Below are positions 1 through 11,594 of a DNA stretch of 64,000 nucleotides, piece after piece (the stretch's first letter is position 1; every line of letters starts with the position of its first letter). This DNA is from Warburgia ugandensis (taxonomy: Eukaryota; Streptophyta; Magnoliopsida; Canellales; Canellaceae), in NCBI GenBank assembly GCA_035236585.1, contig CP141137.1:45220057-45284056 (forward strand), read 5' to 3'. Both the position numbers and the translations under genes were made by a program. The notes under the pieces were generated by a model that worked only from the letters and a program-made list of their open reading frames with translations, had not been told where the DNA came from and did not search any database.

Positions 1-562
1 CTACAATTTCCTTTTTCTTCATCAATGGAAGTCTCCTTATCAGAATCATAACAATGGCTCAGATCTACCTCCAGTATATCTATACTAGAGGTTTGCATGG
101 ATGGTTGGGGAATTTGTCTCTTAGAATGATCACATGAAACTTTCATACAATCATCAATAATAAATGACTCCTCATTATTCCCATTTGATTCAAATTCTCA
201 ATTCCTTTTCATAAATGCATAAAGTCTACCCATCTCTTCATGCCATTGTTTAGTCAATTCCATAAATAATTCAAGGGTCTTATATGATGCTTGGTCCCTC
301 GACATTGGAGTGTTAGGAAAGGATTGCTTAGGTTGGAAACCTAATGGTTGTCACTTCTTTTCTTGATAATTCTGATAGGATTGATTAGGGTAGGACCATG
401 TTGGTTCTTCCTGATATGGTTATTAATAATCCACAGACCAAGGTTGTTCATGATGCCTAGCCCATCCACTATAGTCTTAGTAATTTATCTCAGAATAGTA
501 GTTATTGCTAGGTTCTATGAATGCATGAGGTGCATCGAGTGACTACTAATGATGGACAATGA
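1..562 (-). pseudogene. gag-like 5' coding remnant of an inverted Athila-type element, partial
   Basis: Read on the minus strand, this holds one frame of about 170 codons interrupted by only about four stops, so it was once coding. The product is rich in Q, P, Y and N (for example WSYPNQSYQNYQ), followed by an acidic segment containing LELFMELTKQWHEEMGR. It lies directly downstream, in minus orientation, of a leader, primer binding site and LTR resembling those of the Athila-type element at 25.3-36.2 kb, so it is most likely the gag or pre-gag region of a related element. It does not match that element's own gag, so the two differ in their 5' coding part. It runs off the left edge of the window. 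The exact domain is not recognised. Confidence 0.45.
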
Positions 563-1660
563 TAGAGCACAAAAATCAAACAAACCTAAGGCTAGCAAAC
601 AAATAATTTGATTATCTTGAATTTATATGAGAGAGAAGCTTTTATAATAGCCTAATCTAACACTCCTCTTATCTTTTAGATTTGACCAATGCTTACCAGT
701 TGTGTTCATATCTAAAATGGTTAATATAATCCTTGTGTTAGGAGGCATTTATACCTCAACAAACATCAACAAAAGGCTTGAGAAAATCACTTGGATTTTA
801 AGACACCTATTATAACCACAACGCTCAAAAGCCACTAGAGTGACAATATATCGTGTCCTTTTAAGATGGTCCTGAGAGCATGTCATGGCCTATATGGGTC
901 TCTTCTAATTAATTCTGAATTAATTTAAGAGGCTGGATTGTGCGCTTGTGGTGATTATCCTAAGCAAGCTAATAGATGGTGATTAAATCTACCCTTGATC
1001 TTGTGGGGTCAGGTGCACTTATTAATTGATTTCCACACTCCATGGTAGTTTGATCAATATATAAATCACCTTATAGCAATAAACATGCCCTAAGATGCAA
1101 CTAAAAATAATAAACTAATGCAAAGCCTAAAATACAATAATTATTAGATATGTTTTCTATATATATGACCAAACAATGCAAAATTATTCTAATAATGCAA
1201 ACTCTAATCTAGAAATTTTAAGGAGTTAGGATTGCTTATAGTTGTGTCTTGGATAAGATCTCCTCATACAAGGGTGGGACTATTTACATTCCACCTCCAC
1301 TTCTAGGTTACGATGGGTTACCCTTGACTTGTATTATTACAACTCTTTTAAATGAATTGTAATTTTAAAAAAATACAATGTGTCATCACTACAATTCACT
1401 CAAAATAAAAATTTGACTATACTAATTCAAATGCTCATTGAATTCCTCTTTATCCAATTTTCTGTAAAATAAAAAGAGCAATAAGTACCAAAACTAAGCA
1501 AATATAGTAATTATGCACTAAGAAAAATTAAAAAAATGCACCTAAAAATGCCTGAAATGCTAAAACAATGCAAATTTTGGATTTTTAGATTTTTATGATT
1601 CTATCGGTTTTTTTGGATTTTAATTTTTTTTATTAAATTTTATGAAAACTCTTCTTCGAG
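563..1660 (-). other. Untranslated leader of the inverted Athila-type element
   Basis: The reverse complement matches, with many substitutions and indels, the leader of the plus-strand Athila element near 27.8-28.4 kb. Shared stretches include the text around CATCTTAGGGCATGTTTA, GACCCCACAAGATCAAG and AAGAGGAGTGTTAGATTA. No open frame is visible. This shared leader shows that the left end of the window carries a second member of the family in the opposite direction. Confidence 0.6.
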
Positions 1661-1678
1661 TCCCTAACAACTATAACA
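1661..1678 (-). other. Degenerate primer binding site of the inverted Athila-type element
   Basis: The minus strand reads TGTTATAGTTGTTAGGGA. It sits at the same distance from the LTR end as the site at 27356-27373, and like that site it resembles a complement of the tRNA-Asp 3' end, the primer typical of Athila elements. About eight of the 18 positions have diverged. Confidence 0.45.
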
Positions 1679-1684
1679 AAAACT

Positions 1685-2595
1685 TGTTTATTGTTTTATC
1701 ACATGTGCATGGGCTAATGTAGTACAACTTATGCAAGTATAGGTCGATCCCATGGAGACTTAACTTAAAAAGATAGAGTTTAAATAAAATTTAATTGTTC
1801 AAAAATTATAAGAAATTACAAAAATTAAATATCATTGAATTATAAACTCAAATCTATTCAACTAATGAAAATTATAGAAATCTAATTTCAAAAGGATATA
1901 AAATTAACTAAAAAACAAATAAAATCTACTTCTCTAACTTGATTGTGACAAAGTTCTTCAAATATGATAACATCTATGTTGATCAAGCTTCATCAATCTC
2001 TTATTAGTACTTCTGATTAAAGATCCAATAGCTGGATTATTCAGATTCCCCAAAATCATATGACTGGGCTAAAGAATGCTTTTGGGTTTTGGATGGCTTA
2101 GATCCAATCTTTGGATTTAATATTAAAGATCAAAGATGATGAATCAACTAGGAGATATCCTAAAAATAAGATCCAGGAATTGATTAAAAATCTAATATGG
2201 AAAAGATCAAGAGATAAAGAAATCCTATTTATTAAAGCTAGATCGTTGATTTGGTTAAGCTTGAATAAATTAAGTTTAGATAACACAGTTCCTGGAATTA
2301 ATTGAGAATAACATAAAACCTAAATTGCAGAATAAAGATAGGATAAAACTAGAATAAGCTAAAAAAGGATAAAAATGAAATTTGAATTATTGTTCTAAGG
2401 TCATATTTATAATTTTTCTAGAATTCTTATTTTAAATAAAAAATAGAGAAAGCTTGACAAGGAAGACGATGATAGAGGAGATGAGGGAGAAGGGAAGGAG
2501 CCAAAAATGGAGAAAACCCAACTTTCTCAAATGACCCACTTCAGTCCTTGCTCTGAGACTACTAACACGTCTAGGATTGCTAGTATTTTTCTTTT
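1685..2595 (-). repeat. Partial LTR of the inverted Athila-type element
   Basis: The reverse complement follows the 3' half of the LTR seen at 26.7-27.35 and 35.5-36.18 kb, including the stretches near ATCTTTAATCAGAAG, TTATTCAAGCTTAA and the end region reading ATCGACCTATACTTGCA. The 5' part of the LTR is missing: the match fades near 2.6 kb, where chromovirus integrase sequence begins. No target duplication could be defined. Confidence 0.55.
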
Positions 2596-2605
2596 CTAGT
2601 TAGTA

Positions 2606-3650
2606 GTCCAATTACATGGATTACAAAAATCCATAGTGCCTAATAAGGATGTCAAGTTTGTTAGCTATTTTTGGAAGTCACTATGGCACATGATGGGCAC
2701 TAGGCTTCAATTGTCTTCTGCCTATCACCCATAGATGGATGGTCAGACAGAAGTTCTAAGTTGAAGCTTGGAAAATTTGTTGAGGTACTTAGTGGGAAAG
2801 CGTATTAGGAGTTGGGACACTATTTTACTAGTTGCTGAGTTTACATATAATAATTCTATTAATAGGACAACTAGTATGTGTCCTTTTGAGGTCATTCATG
2901 GATACATGCCTAGGATGCCTATAGATCCCATACCCATGTATGCATCACATAGGCCATATGAGTCAACCTAGTCCTTTGCACAATATATACATGATTTGCA
3001 TTTTGAGATCAAAGGAAGGATTAATTTAAGCAACAATAAATACAAATTTGCTACCGACTTAAGCAAACGATATAAAGAATTTTAGCCAGGTGATCATGTC
3101 ATGGTCTCCATGAGACCTGAACAATTTCCACAAGGAGTCACTCAGAAATTACACACTTGCAATGCCGATCCCTTTCCAGTAATAAGGAGGTAGGGGAGAA
3201 TGCTTATATCTTGGATCATACTTCTGATTGGGGAATTAGTTTAACATCTAATGTAGAGGATTAAGTTCCTTTTCATCACCCCACCAGTTCACCCATTGAT
3301 CTTAGTCTTAACCTTAACCTTGACCTGAGCACCCATCCCAACCAACCCATATCAGAGACCTTAGCCCCATGTCTTACCAATGTAACAATTATCTCCGCAA
3401 CCAGAGGTTCGTCTAGCAAAATCGCAAGTAGAGGACATACTTGATGATCATATATAGTCTACTAGTCAAGGGGGTTTTCAAAATTTTCATATGAAGTAGA
3501 AGGACAAGCTTGCTTTTGATTGCACCTAGATCATAGAGTACGAGCTTTAGTGCTTAGATCTTGATCTTCTAGATTACTATAGATAATTTACTACACTAGA
3601 AGCCCCACCTTCACTCCAAGGCAATCATAATTATGATCACCACCCTGGAC
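2606..3650 (+). pseudogene. Chromovirus (Ty3/gypsy) integrase C-terminus and chromodomain, decayed
   Basis: This is the end of a pol polyprotein. It begins inside the integrase core (VKFVSYFWKSLW, then a YHP-MDGQTEV region with a stop in the middle) and continues through the conserved stretch LVAEFTYNNSINRTTSMCPF. The GDHVMVSMRPEQFP block follows. A degenerate chromodomain at about 3430-3560 starts VEDILDDHI and contains KDKLAFDCT. Chromodomain chromoviruses use this module to target chromatin carrying particular histone marks. Everything upstream (gag, protease, RT) is missing. There are at least six in-frame stops, several of them TAG where TGG or CAG is usual. The polyprotein style differs from the Tekay element next door, so this is a separate chromovirus lineage. 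The clade is unresolved. Confidence 0.75.
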
Positions 3651-4622
3651 GTGACTTTAAGACATAACAGAGATGATAGAGGAGGACCCCTATTTCGTCA
3701 AGTCCTTAAGAGCGGAAGACCTCTTACATGTACGTGTGTACTACAATGTGGTCCCCACCTTAGGAAGATGTATGTGTAAGAGATGATTACTGATGTATGT
3801 AGACACTATTTGAAGACCTCACATCAAGAAGCTACATACATAGAGGATTTTTACTGATATATGCATTTGAGGACTCTACATTGGGCACACATACACTTGA
3901 AAGGTTCGATATTCCTACTTCGACAAGGATAAAGTCTTTTCAGCTAGAGAGATTGATGGGGACCATCATCTGATGTTTTTATTTTTAATGTTATGTTACA
4001 GTTTAGTTTACTTTGGATATTTACCACTAAAGGTATTAGGTTTCTTAGTGAGTTGTGACTTAAGTAGGGGCAATTTTTCTTTTTCTAAATTAGGGTTGGA
4101 TGTCCCCTACTTAAGCTCTTTTTCTCTTTATTTGGGGAGTTCTTTTATGAATAATGAATGATATTTTATAGCTTCCTTCTCGAGGGAGTGAAGCTGCATT
4201 ATGTACAAGGCCGAATCACTTTTGTCTTATCTTGTTCTCTATGTCAGTACTTTTCTACCTTGCCTTTTAAAGAACAATTTCTAAGCTACAGGTGGTTACG
4301 TGATTTGCGTTGGTAATAACTTGGAATTCTTATCTGGCATAAAATTCCTGAAGCCTAGATCCAAAGCTTAACCAAGACTGTTTGTCAATTAGAGGGACGA
4401 TCAAAATTGAAACTTCGATCTACCCTAATCACTAGAGATCTGAGGCAATCTGCAAATCATGTAACTCATTATAGGCTATTCATGCTAATTAAGACTGATT
4501 TTCTACATGCTAAAGTTTTCGTCGTAGTTTAATTTATGTTTTCTTATTTAAGTTAATTCTAATATGATATCAGCATATAGGTTAGGTCATTTGTATGCTG
4601 TAATACATCACTAGTCATGATC
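3651..4622 (+). repeat. 3' untranslated and probable LTR region of the chromovirus remnant
   Basis: Non-coding sequence following the chromodomain. It contains a pyrimidine-rich block and then GGGGAGTTCTTTTATGAATAATGAATGA near 4130-4160, as expected for a promoter and R region of a short chromovirus LTR. No second LTR copy is present in the window, so LTR limits cannot be set. The Tekay element starts immediately after it. Confidence 0.4.
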
Positions 4623-4627
4623 ATTGG
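4623..4627 (+). repeat. Target site duplication, left (ATTGG)
   Basis: ATTGG directly precedes the TGTAACTACC start of the Tekay-type 5' LTR and is repeated at 15302-15306 after the 3' LTR. A 5-bp duplication is standard for Ty3/gypsy integration and fixes both outer ends. Confidence 0.8.
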
Positions 4628-7434
4628 TGTAACTACCAAAAATTTTAAGTTATATTTTATTTTGAAAATTTGGATTGAACAAGAGGATGAATGTTTTATA
4701 AATTTTCAATCTTAGAAGTGAGATTTTTTTTTTAAAATCAAATTTAGTGGAAATACCCTCATAATTAAATTCTACTAAAAAAATGGAATCCAACAACACT
4801 GAGAACACTGAAAATGAAGATCAGATGAAGAAGTTACATAATTTTTAAGTACAAGGGTATTTTAGAAATTTAATAAATAATATGATAATATGTTTCAAAA
4901 ACTGGAGAGAGGGAGAATTAGAGGGGGCCATTTTTTATAACAACACCCCCGACTCCAACTTCTTCATTGGGGAAGAAGGTTGGTGATTGCATTGCCCACG
5001 AGGAAAGCAAATCACTGGCAATAAAATCTCTTCCCCCATCGCATTCTACCCTTCCTCCCCAGATTTCATATCCTTTACATCTCCCTTTTCTGCTTCCTCT
5101 CCCTCAGGCTACCTAGGTTTTCTCCATCATCAACGAATTAGGGTTTCGGTAGGCACAAACAAGTCTTGTACCCATGAAACAAACCCCACCAGACCTCTAA
5201 TTACCTAGGTAGAACCAATCCACCTTCTCTCCCTCCATTTCCTTTTTTAGACATTTTTCCATCAGATCCAGGCCAGATCTACTCTCACTGGCCAACAGAT
5301 CATTGGTGAAAATAGATCTGATGAATCTAAGATGGGAGATCTAAGCTATCCAATGAGTTCATGGGACTCCAAAACCCTAAATCCCCTAAAAAAGTAAAAT
5401 TTAGAGTCCTCTTAGGCATTGATTTATGACCAGAATGATCTAACAATTTAGATCGTACGGTCTCATCCCAGTTGGCTTGATCAGGTGACCAGGACATTCC
5501 CTGGTGATACACAATGAAGACATACCAGTTCAGTATATCTTTGTGCATGCGACACGTATGAGCGCGATCGCAGTTGGACCAAGTCGCCAAGATGAACCAA
5601 TGCATTCTGAAAGGCACATCCCTTTCTAATGAGTCCTAGTAACCTCATCTTAACCCGTTTTGATCCAGAATTTAAATCTGGACCATTTAAAAAGATATGA
5701 AATACAAAATCTTTAATTCAAAAGGCTATACAAGTCCGATTTACGACTAGATTCGTCTTGACAACATGGACCTAATTATACAATAAAATTTAGGATCATA
5801 GAAGAAATATAACTGATCATGACCTAGAAATTATAAAAATCTCATAGATCTACAAGATAAAAAATGATCAGACCCTAAGAAGTGATCAATTTGATAAAGA
5901 TCTATATATAGAAATCAACCTTGAATTAAGGACATCAATCCTTGGATCTTAAATCTGACCATTGATAAATAGGATCAGATTCTAAATCGATGATCTAGGC
6001 TGTTGATTAGTGAATCTGATTGATGATCAAGAGAGAATGAGAAATAATAATTGAATTCTTACCCTTAAATTGTATGTAGGAGATCTAGGATTTAAATTGA
6101 AGAAAAACATGAACAACACCTAAGTAACATCCTTGAGGTAAGTAATTTGATGCTACTAAATTTCAATTAAATTTTAAAACTTAAATGATTTACTTGAAAC
6201 TATTTTCGTGTTTAGTATGTTTTTGAAGTGACAATGAGGAGTAGCTATGTATGCAATTTCATATACATGATTTTATGGAACTTAAGTTTGGTTAGCCTTT
6301 AAATAATTAAGTATATGGCATTCTTATAATAAGCATGCAAATTAGTTTTATGATTCATGATCTTATTTGAAAATGCTACTGATTATATTTCTCAAAGTCA
6401 ATTCTTATTCTTGAATGATAGAACAATTTCGTATATGCATTAATCGCATGTTTTGAGATAGGTTGCATAAATTGCAAGATTTAGTGTATGCTAAGAGGTT
6501 GTACAAGTTTGGCCTTCTGGCCTCTAACCACTAGAGGTGGTAGGTATCTGTGTCCAAAGAGGTACTTGTTTGTCTTGACTATTGTGGTAAGGAAATGACC
6601 ATTGGAGGTGCTCACGACACTCTTTTCAAGACATATCCATAGTCACCATGGAGGTTGTGGTGCTAATCTCTAGATACTAGAGACACATGATTCAAACACT
6701 AGTTGTGAGCATAGTGGTCCCTATGCTCTCTTTTTGATCAATTACTACTTTAAGGAATTTGGTAATCTTTATATCATCGATTTATTGATTTTGTTGGAAA
6801 CTCCATTGCTTGAATATATAAATGTGCAAATGATTTATATATGAATATTTGTGTTTACATAAGATGATCACATGGTTTTATTACCTAAAAAATCCTTCTT
6901 AAAATTATGCATGTTGTATGTTGTCCGATTTCAATATGTGGCAAGTAGCAATTCCTGTGGCTTGTTCAGTCACTTGCAGCTCGCTAGTTATAGTGGCTTA
7001 TGCGAGTGTTCTTTCATTAGTAGAGCGAGATTAGAAGCATCAGGAAAATTTAGTGCTATGATCAAGTGAGAGAAGGTAAAGACAAATGTAAATATAGTTG
7101 TCCCAGAACTAGTAGCGATCATTTTAGTATTTGATGTAAATTGACTTTAAGTGATTATTATTAACATGAGCTGTGATTAACAATCTTAGGACTAAGAATT
7201 ATCCACTTTTAGATATTTTTCAAATTACATGGCATGTTTCATTTATTAATGATGTTAGATCATTATTTATTTGTTTGAAATAAATAATGATAGTTGGAGT
7301 TTTCATGAATGAATTTTAAAGAAAAAGAATTTTTTTGCTGCCATTATTTTATCAAACTATTTTTAAATAAAGATTGATTTTGCAAGTGAACGCTTGTTAT
7401 TTTAAATTGTATTATAAAAACCCAAGTTGTCAAA
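4628..7434 (+). repeat. 5' LTR of the Tekay-type element
   Basis: It aligns along its length with 12069-15301; for example GAGGATGAATGTTTTAT near the start and TTAAATTGTATTATAAAAACCC at the end occur in both. It begins TGTAACTACC. The end CCCAAGTTGTCAAA lies two bases before the primer site. Compared with the 3' LTR it lacks the segment that is tandemly duplicated there. A pyrimidine-rich tract at 5040-5110 resembles a transcribed leader. Confidence 0.85.
7259..7291 (+). other. Perfect 14-bp stem-loop near the 5' LTR end
   Basis: ATCATTATTTATTT (7259-7272) and AAATAAATAATGAT (7278-7291) are exact reverse complements around a 5-base loop, GTTTG. The corresponding site in the 3' LTR (about 15127-15159) keeps most of the pairing with two mismatches. 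It could be an AT-rich foldback in the transcript 3' end. Its function is unknown. Confidence 0.5.
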
Positions 7435-7436
7435 GT

Positions 7437-7448
7437 TGGTATCAGAGC
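7437..7448 (+). other. Primer binding site (initiator tRNA-Met type)
   Basis: TGGTATCAGAGC starts two bases after the 5' LTR. This is the standard complement of the plant initiator methionine tRNA 3' end, used by Tekay and most copia elements to prime minus-strand DNA. No mismatch to the core is visible. Confidence 0.9.
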
Positions 7449-7589
7449 CCAAGTTCAAGTTATTCATAGCCAAGTTATGAAATAAGAACTTATAATCAAT
7501 TTACATCAATAGGAAAAATTTTGATTAGCATGATAGAAATCCTCAAAAAGAGTATGTTGCTCTTGAAAAAGGATACTGCCTAAGAGAAG

Positions 7590-8555
7590 AGGAGTGCAGC
7601 CTCAAAACCTGTCAATCTCCCTTTTGACTCCTCGAGATCTAGAAATATGATGGGTGAAGCCTTTCAGCTCTTTATGCAACATATGGGCCAATTTAAACAT
7701 AATCAACCACAGGCACCTGCCGTAAGGACCTCATCACCAAAGAGGATTGTTGACCAAATCGAGGCCCAGCTTGAACGATTTCAGAAGATGGCCCCATCAT
7801 TCTCTAGTGAAGAAGAGTTAGTCATAGTAGAGAAGTGGATATTCAACATTGAAAAACTATTCAAAGTGATGAAAATTCCCAAAGAAAGGAAGGTTGCGAT
7901 GACCACTTTTGTCCTAAAAGGTGAAGCAGGTTTTTGGTGGGAAATAGCCAAAAGGATGTACTTCAATGATAGTAATGCTATTCCTTTAGAGGATTTTAAA
8001 ATCATATTTAATGAGAAGTATTTTCTACAGCATGTACTAAAGCAAAAGGAGAAGGAATTAATGGTTCTGGAACAAGGTAGCCTGAATCAGTATGAAAATA
8101 AGTTTATATGTCTTTGTAGATTTGCTGTGCCACTGAAGAAAATGCTATAGAGAAGTTCATTGATGGGTTAAACCTTGGACTAAGAACATAGTGATAACGT
8201 TTCAACCAACCACCATGGCAAAAGTAGTAGAAATGGCGTCACTTTTTGAAAAGGATTTTCAGAGAGCACATGCATATCGGAAAGAGAACAAGAAGGCCAA
8301 CATCAATGGACAATTCAACAAAGGAAAAAGACCCATTCAGTCTTTTGGATCTTAATGCACAAATGACAATTCAACAATAAAGGAAGAACACCAAACTCTA
8401 GAGCTTGCCCCTAATGCAATAAATATAAACTAGGCAAACCTTGCCCCTCATTTCAAATTTTTTATTTGCAGAGAAGTAGGACACACAGCTATAAATTGCC
8501 CTAAGAAGAGGAAAGAGGAAGAGCAAAAAGGAGATAAGATTCCTAGAAGCCAAGG
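7590..8555 (+). pseudogene. gag of the Tekay-type element (capsid and degenerate zinc knuckle)
   Basis: An open stretch from the ATG at 7647 to 8150 encodes a typical plant gypsy gag: MMGEAFQLFMQHM, then PSFSSEEELVIVEKW and the conserved block KVAMTTFVLKGEAGFWWE. The frame then breaks. Downstream, around 8455-8510, is a nucleocapsid remnant, FFICREVGHTAINC, where the first cysteine of the CCHC knuckle has been replaced. Gag normally packages the RNA into virus-like particles in the cytoplasm. Here the frameshift after codon 167 and the damaged knuckle make it non-functional. Confidence 0.85.
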
Positions 8556-8559
8556 ACGC

Positions 8560-9060
8560 ATGTTTGCCATTGCTTCAGAACAAGCTCAGGAATCCAATGC
8601 AGTAGTAAAAGGTACACTTCACGTCTATGATAGACTTGCCAAAGTATTGTTTAATACTGGTTGTACACATTCTTTTATATCATGCGAGCTTGCTTCTTGT
8701 ATTGATGATATAGTACAGAACCTAGAATTTTGCTTAGAAGTCATGACACCCTTGGGCAAGTCCATTGCCACACATACTTTCAAGATGACCCGATTGTAAT
8801 TGAGGGCAAACAAATGAACATTGATTTAATACACCTAGATATGACATACTTTGACATCATACTTAGGATGAATTGGTTAGCCTCACATTATGCAACAGTT
8901 GACTATCAAAAGAAGAAAATTATTTTTAATATTCCTGGAGAAGTGGTGGTATCATTGCAAGGGAGAAGAGATTATTTAGAAGCATGTGTTATTTCCACGA
9001 TGAGTGCAGTAAAGCACATTACTCAAGGATGCCAATTCTTTCTAGCTAAGATAGAAGCTA
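8560..9060 (+). pseudogene. Aspartic protease domain of the Tekay-type element, catalytic Asp lost
   Basis: The frame from 8560 runs through VVKGTLHVYDRLAKVLFNTG and THSFIS, the retropepsin active-site region. The expected DTG triad reads NTG because the aspartate codon at 8653-8655 is AAT instead of GAT, a single G-to-A change that removes catalysis. The reading shifts frame near 8790. The flap-side half, including DIILRMNWLASHYATVDY, is in the frame that continues to 9368. The domain would normally cleave the gag-pol polyprotein. Confidence 0.85.
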
Positions 9061-9990
9061 CTGAGGTCACAAAGCCTAAATTGGAAGAGGTGGATGTAGT
9101 TTGTGAATTTCCAAATGTGTTCCCTGAAGACTTACCTGGGTTACCACCAAAAAGGAAGATAGATTTCATTATTTACCTGATATATGGCATAGCCCCTGTC
9201 TCTAAGCCACCATATTTGATGGCTCTAGTGGAATTAAAGGGGTTGAAGCTCCAACTGCAAGAGTTGCTAAACAAAGGGTTCATCAGGCCCGTTGTATCTA
9301 TTTGGGGAGCACCAATCCTTTTTGTTAAGAAGAATGATGGATCAATAAGACTTTGCATTTATTATTGAATGCTGAATAGGGTCACAATGAAAAACAAATA
9401 TCATCTACCATGTATTGATGACCTATTCAATCAACTCCAGTCAGCTCATGTCTTTTCTAAGATCTATTTACGATATGGATACCATCAGCTTAGAGTTAGG
9501 GAAGAGGATATTCAAAGACAGCATTCGAAACTAGGCATAGACACTCTGAGTTTAGGGTGATGTCATTTAGGTTACAAATGTCCCAGCTGCATTTATGGAT
9601 CACATGAGTCGAGTATTTAAAGTGTACTTAGATAAATTTGTTATAGTGTTTGTGGATGATATTCTAATCTACTCGAAAAATCTTGAAGAACACCGAGAAT
9701 ACTTATGATTAGTACTAGATACACTTAGAACATACAAACTATACGCAAAGTTTAGCAAGTGTGAATTTTGGTTGGAGGAAGTGAATTTTCTAGGTCATAT
9801 TATTTCTAAACATGGCATTACAGTTAACCCAGCAAAAGTTGAAGCAGTAGAAAAATGGGATACACCTAAGACAGTGATAGAAATAAGAAGTTTTCTAGGC
9901 CTTGGGGGGTATTACCCTATGTTCATTGAAGGATTTCAAGCATTGCCTTACCCTAACCAAATTGACAAGAAAGGATGTGAAGTTCATATG
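9061..9990 (+). pseudogene. Reverse transcriptase domain of the Tekay-type element
   Basis: The sequence proceeds through VVCEFPNVFPEDLPGLPP, the connector before RT, then FIRPVVSIWGAPILFVKK and the stop at 9366-9368. After a restart at 9369 come [15 protein letters not shown] and a frameshift near 9550. The catalytic palm motif [10 protein letters not shown] is at about 9649-9678, followed by FSKCEFWLEEVNFLGHIIS and the thumb. At least two frameshifts and several stops (for example CGA to TGA in the block after the palm) prevent translation. The DD pair of the active site is preserved as sequence. Confidence 0.9.
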
Positions 9991-10440
9991 GGATGATGTG
10001 TGCAAAGAAAGCTTCAAAGAATTAAAGAGGAAGCTAACCACTACACTAGTACTCACACTATCATCTGGAAGTGGAGGATTGGAGATCTATACTGATGCTT
10101 CTTGGAAAGGACTAGGATATGTACTTATGCAAAATGGGAAGGTGATCACATATGCCTCTTAACAATTGAAAAGACATGAGGTCAACTACCTTACCCATGA
10201 CTTGGAACTTGCTGCAATAGTTTTTGCCTTAAATATTTGAAGGCACTATTTATATGAAGAAAAGTTTGAAGTATTCACATATCATAAAAGTCTTAAGTAC
10301 ATCTTTTCACAACAAGACTTGAATATGCGACAGAGGAGACAGATGGAGTTTTAGAGGATTATGACTTCTCTATTCAATACTATCTAGGGAAGGCTAATTT
10401 AGTAGCATATGCTTTAAGTCAAAAGGCATAAGGAATGAGT
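9991..10440 (+). pseudogene. RNase H domain of the Tekay-type element
   Basis: It contains WDDVCKESFKELKRKL, then LEIYTDASWKGLGYVLMQNG with the first catalytic aspartate in YTDAS. After a stop come QLKRHEVNYLTHDLELAA, the second acidic block, and the typical [21 protein letters not shown], where DH of the usual DHKSL motif has changed to YH. The domain removes RNA from RNA:DNA hybrids during reverse transcription. It carries two or more in-frame stops. Confidence 0.85.
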
Positions 10441-10658
10441 GCAAGCTTACTTTCCAAGAGATGGAAGTTACCATAAGAGGTAATAGAGTACAGACCCGAA
10501 GTAGGTCATAGGAGATCCTTCACGACAAAATCTAACCGTGAGATCCACCATCAATGAGAAAGTTAGGTAGATGCAGAAAGATGATGTCAATATACAAACA
10601 TTAGTTGGGAAACTAGGATTCACCAAGGAGATAGATGACAGTGTTAGTATGCGAAGGA

Positions 10659-10824
10659 GATAGGTAGTGCCAACCAATAATGAAATAAGTCAAGAAATTC
10701 TTCGAGAGGCACATCAATCTAAGTATAATGTTTATCCTAGTGATAGGTAGTGCCAACCAATAATGAAATAAGTTAAGAAATTCTTCGAGAGGCACATCAA
10801 TCTAAGTATAATGTTTATCCCGGT
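10659..10824 (+). repeat. 83-bp tandem duplication inside pol
   Basis: The block starting GATAGGTAGTGCCAACCA at 10659 is repeated at 10742 with only about two differences. The period of 83 is not a multiple of three, so the duplication itself shifts the frame between RNase H and integrase. Confidence 0.85.
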
Positions 10825-10829
10825 GGCAC

Positions 10830-11560
10830 AAAGATGTATCAAGACTTGAAGAGACATTTCTAGTAGAATGATATGAAAAGGATGTGGGATAATTCATAGC
10901 ACGATGCTTGGCTTACCAACAAGTTAATGTTGAATACTAGAAACCAACTAGACTATTACAACCACTCAAGCTTCCAGAATGAAAGTGGGACCATATTATA
11001 ATGGACTTCATAGTAGGATTACCTAAGACACAAAGAGGACGTGATATAATATGGGTAATCATAGATCGGCTAATCAAATTGGTGCACTTTCTCCCAATCT
11101 GACAAAATCAATCTACTGATAACCTGTCTCAGTTGTATATTAAGGAAGTGGTAAGTTTGCAAGGGATACCACTAAGTATCATTTCTGATAGAGATAGTCG
11201 TTTCACCTCACAATTATGGAAGTCAGTACAGAAGTCATTGGGATCTTCATTAAATTTTAGCACATCTTTCCTCCCTCAAATCGACGGCCAATATGAACAG
11301 ACGATTCAAATATTGGAGGTTATGTTGAGGGCATGCGTAATTGACTGGAAGGAGAGTAGGGACGAGAGCTTACCATTAGTTGAATTTGCATACAACAATA
11401 GTTTCCCTTCAAGAATTGGTATGGCTCCATACAAAGTGCTCTATGAGAGACCTTCTCGTTCACCCGTATGCTGGAATGAAGTGGGTGAAAATAGAATTAT
11501 ACAGTCAGAGTTGGTAGAATATCGTGCAACCAAGGTAAAACTTTTTTGGAGATGACTTAC
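10830..11560 (+). pseudogene. Integrase core of the Tekay-type element
   Basis: The zinc-binding region is decayed, but the catalytic core is recognisable. The first Asp is in [18 protein letters not shown], then [15 protein letters not shown] with a stop after it. The second Asp is in SIISDRDSRFTSQLW and the Glu region follows in GQYEQTIQILEVML, so the DDE residues can still be assigned. The longest open piece starts at 11133. It continues through LPLVEFAYNNSF to the GAP/KPW-like linker. Integrase would insert the cDNA into the genome. Frameshifts around 11555 separate it from its C-terminal domain. Confidence 0.9.
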
Positions 11561-11594
11561 AACTCAAAGTCGATAAAAAAAGTTACATCAATAA

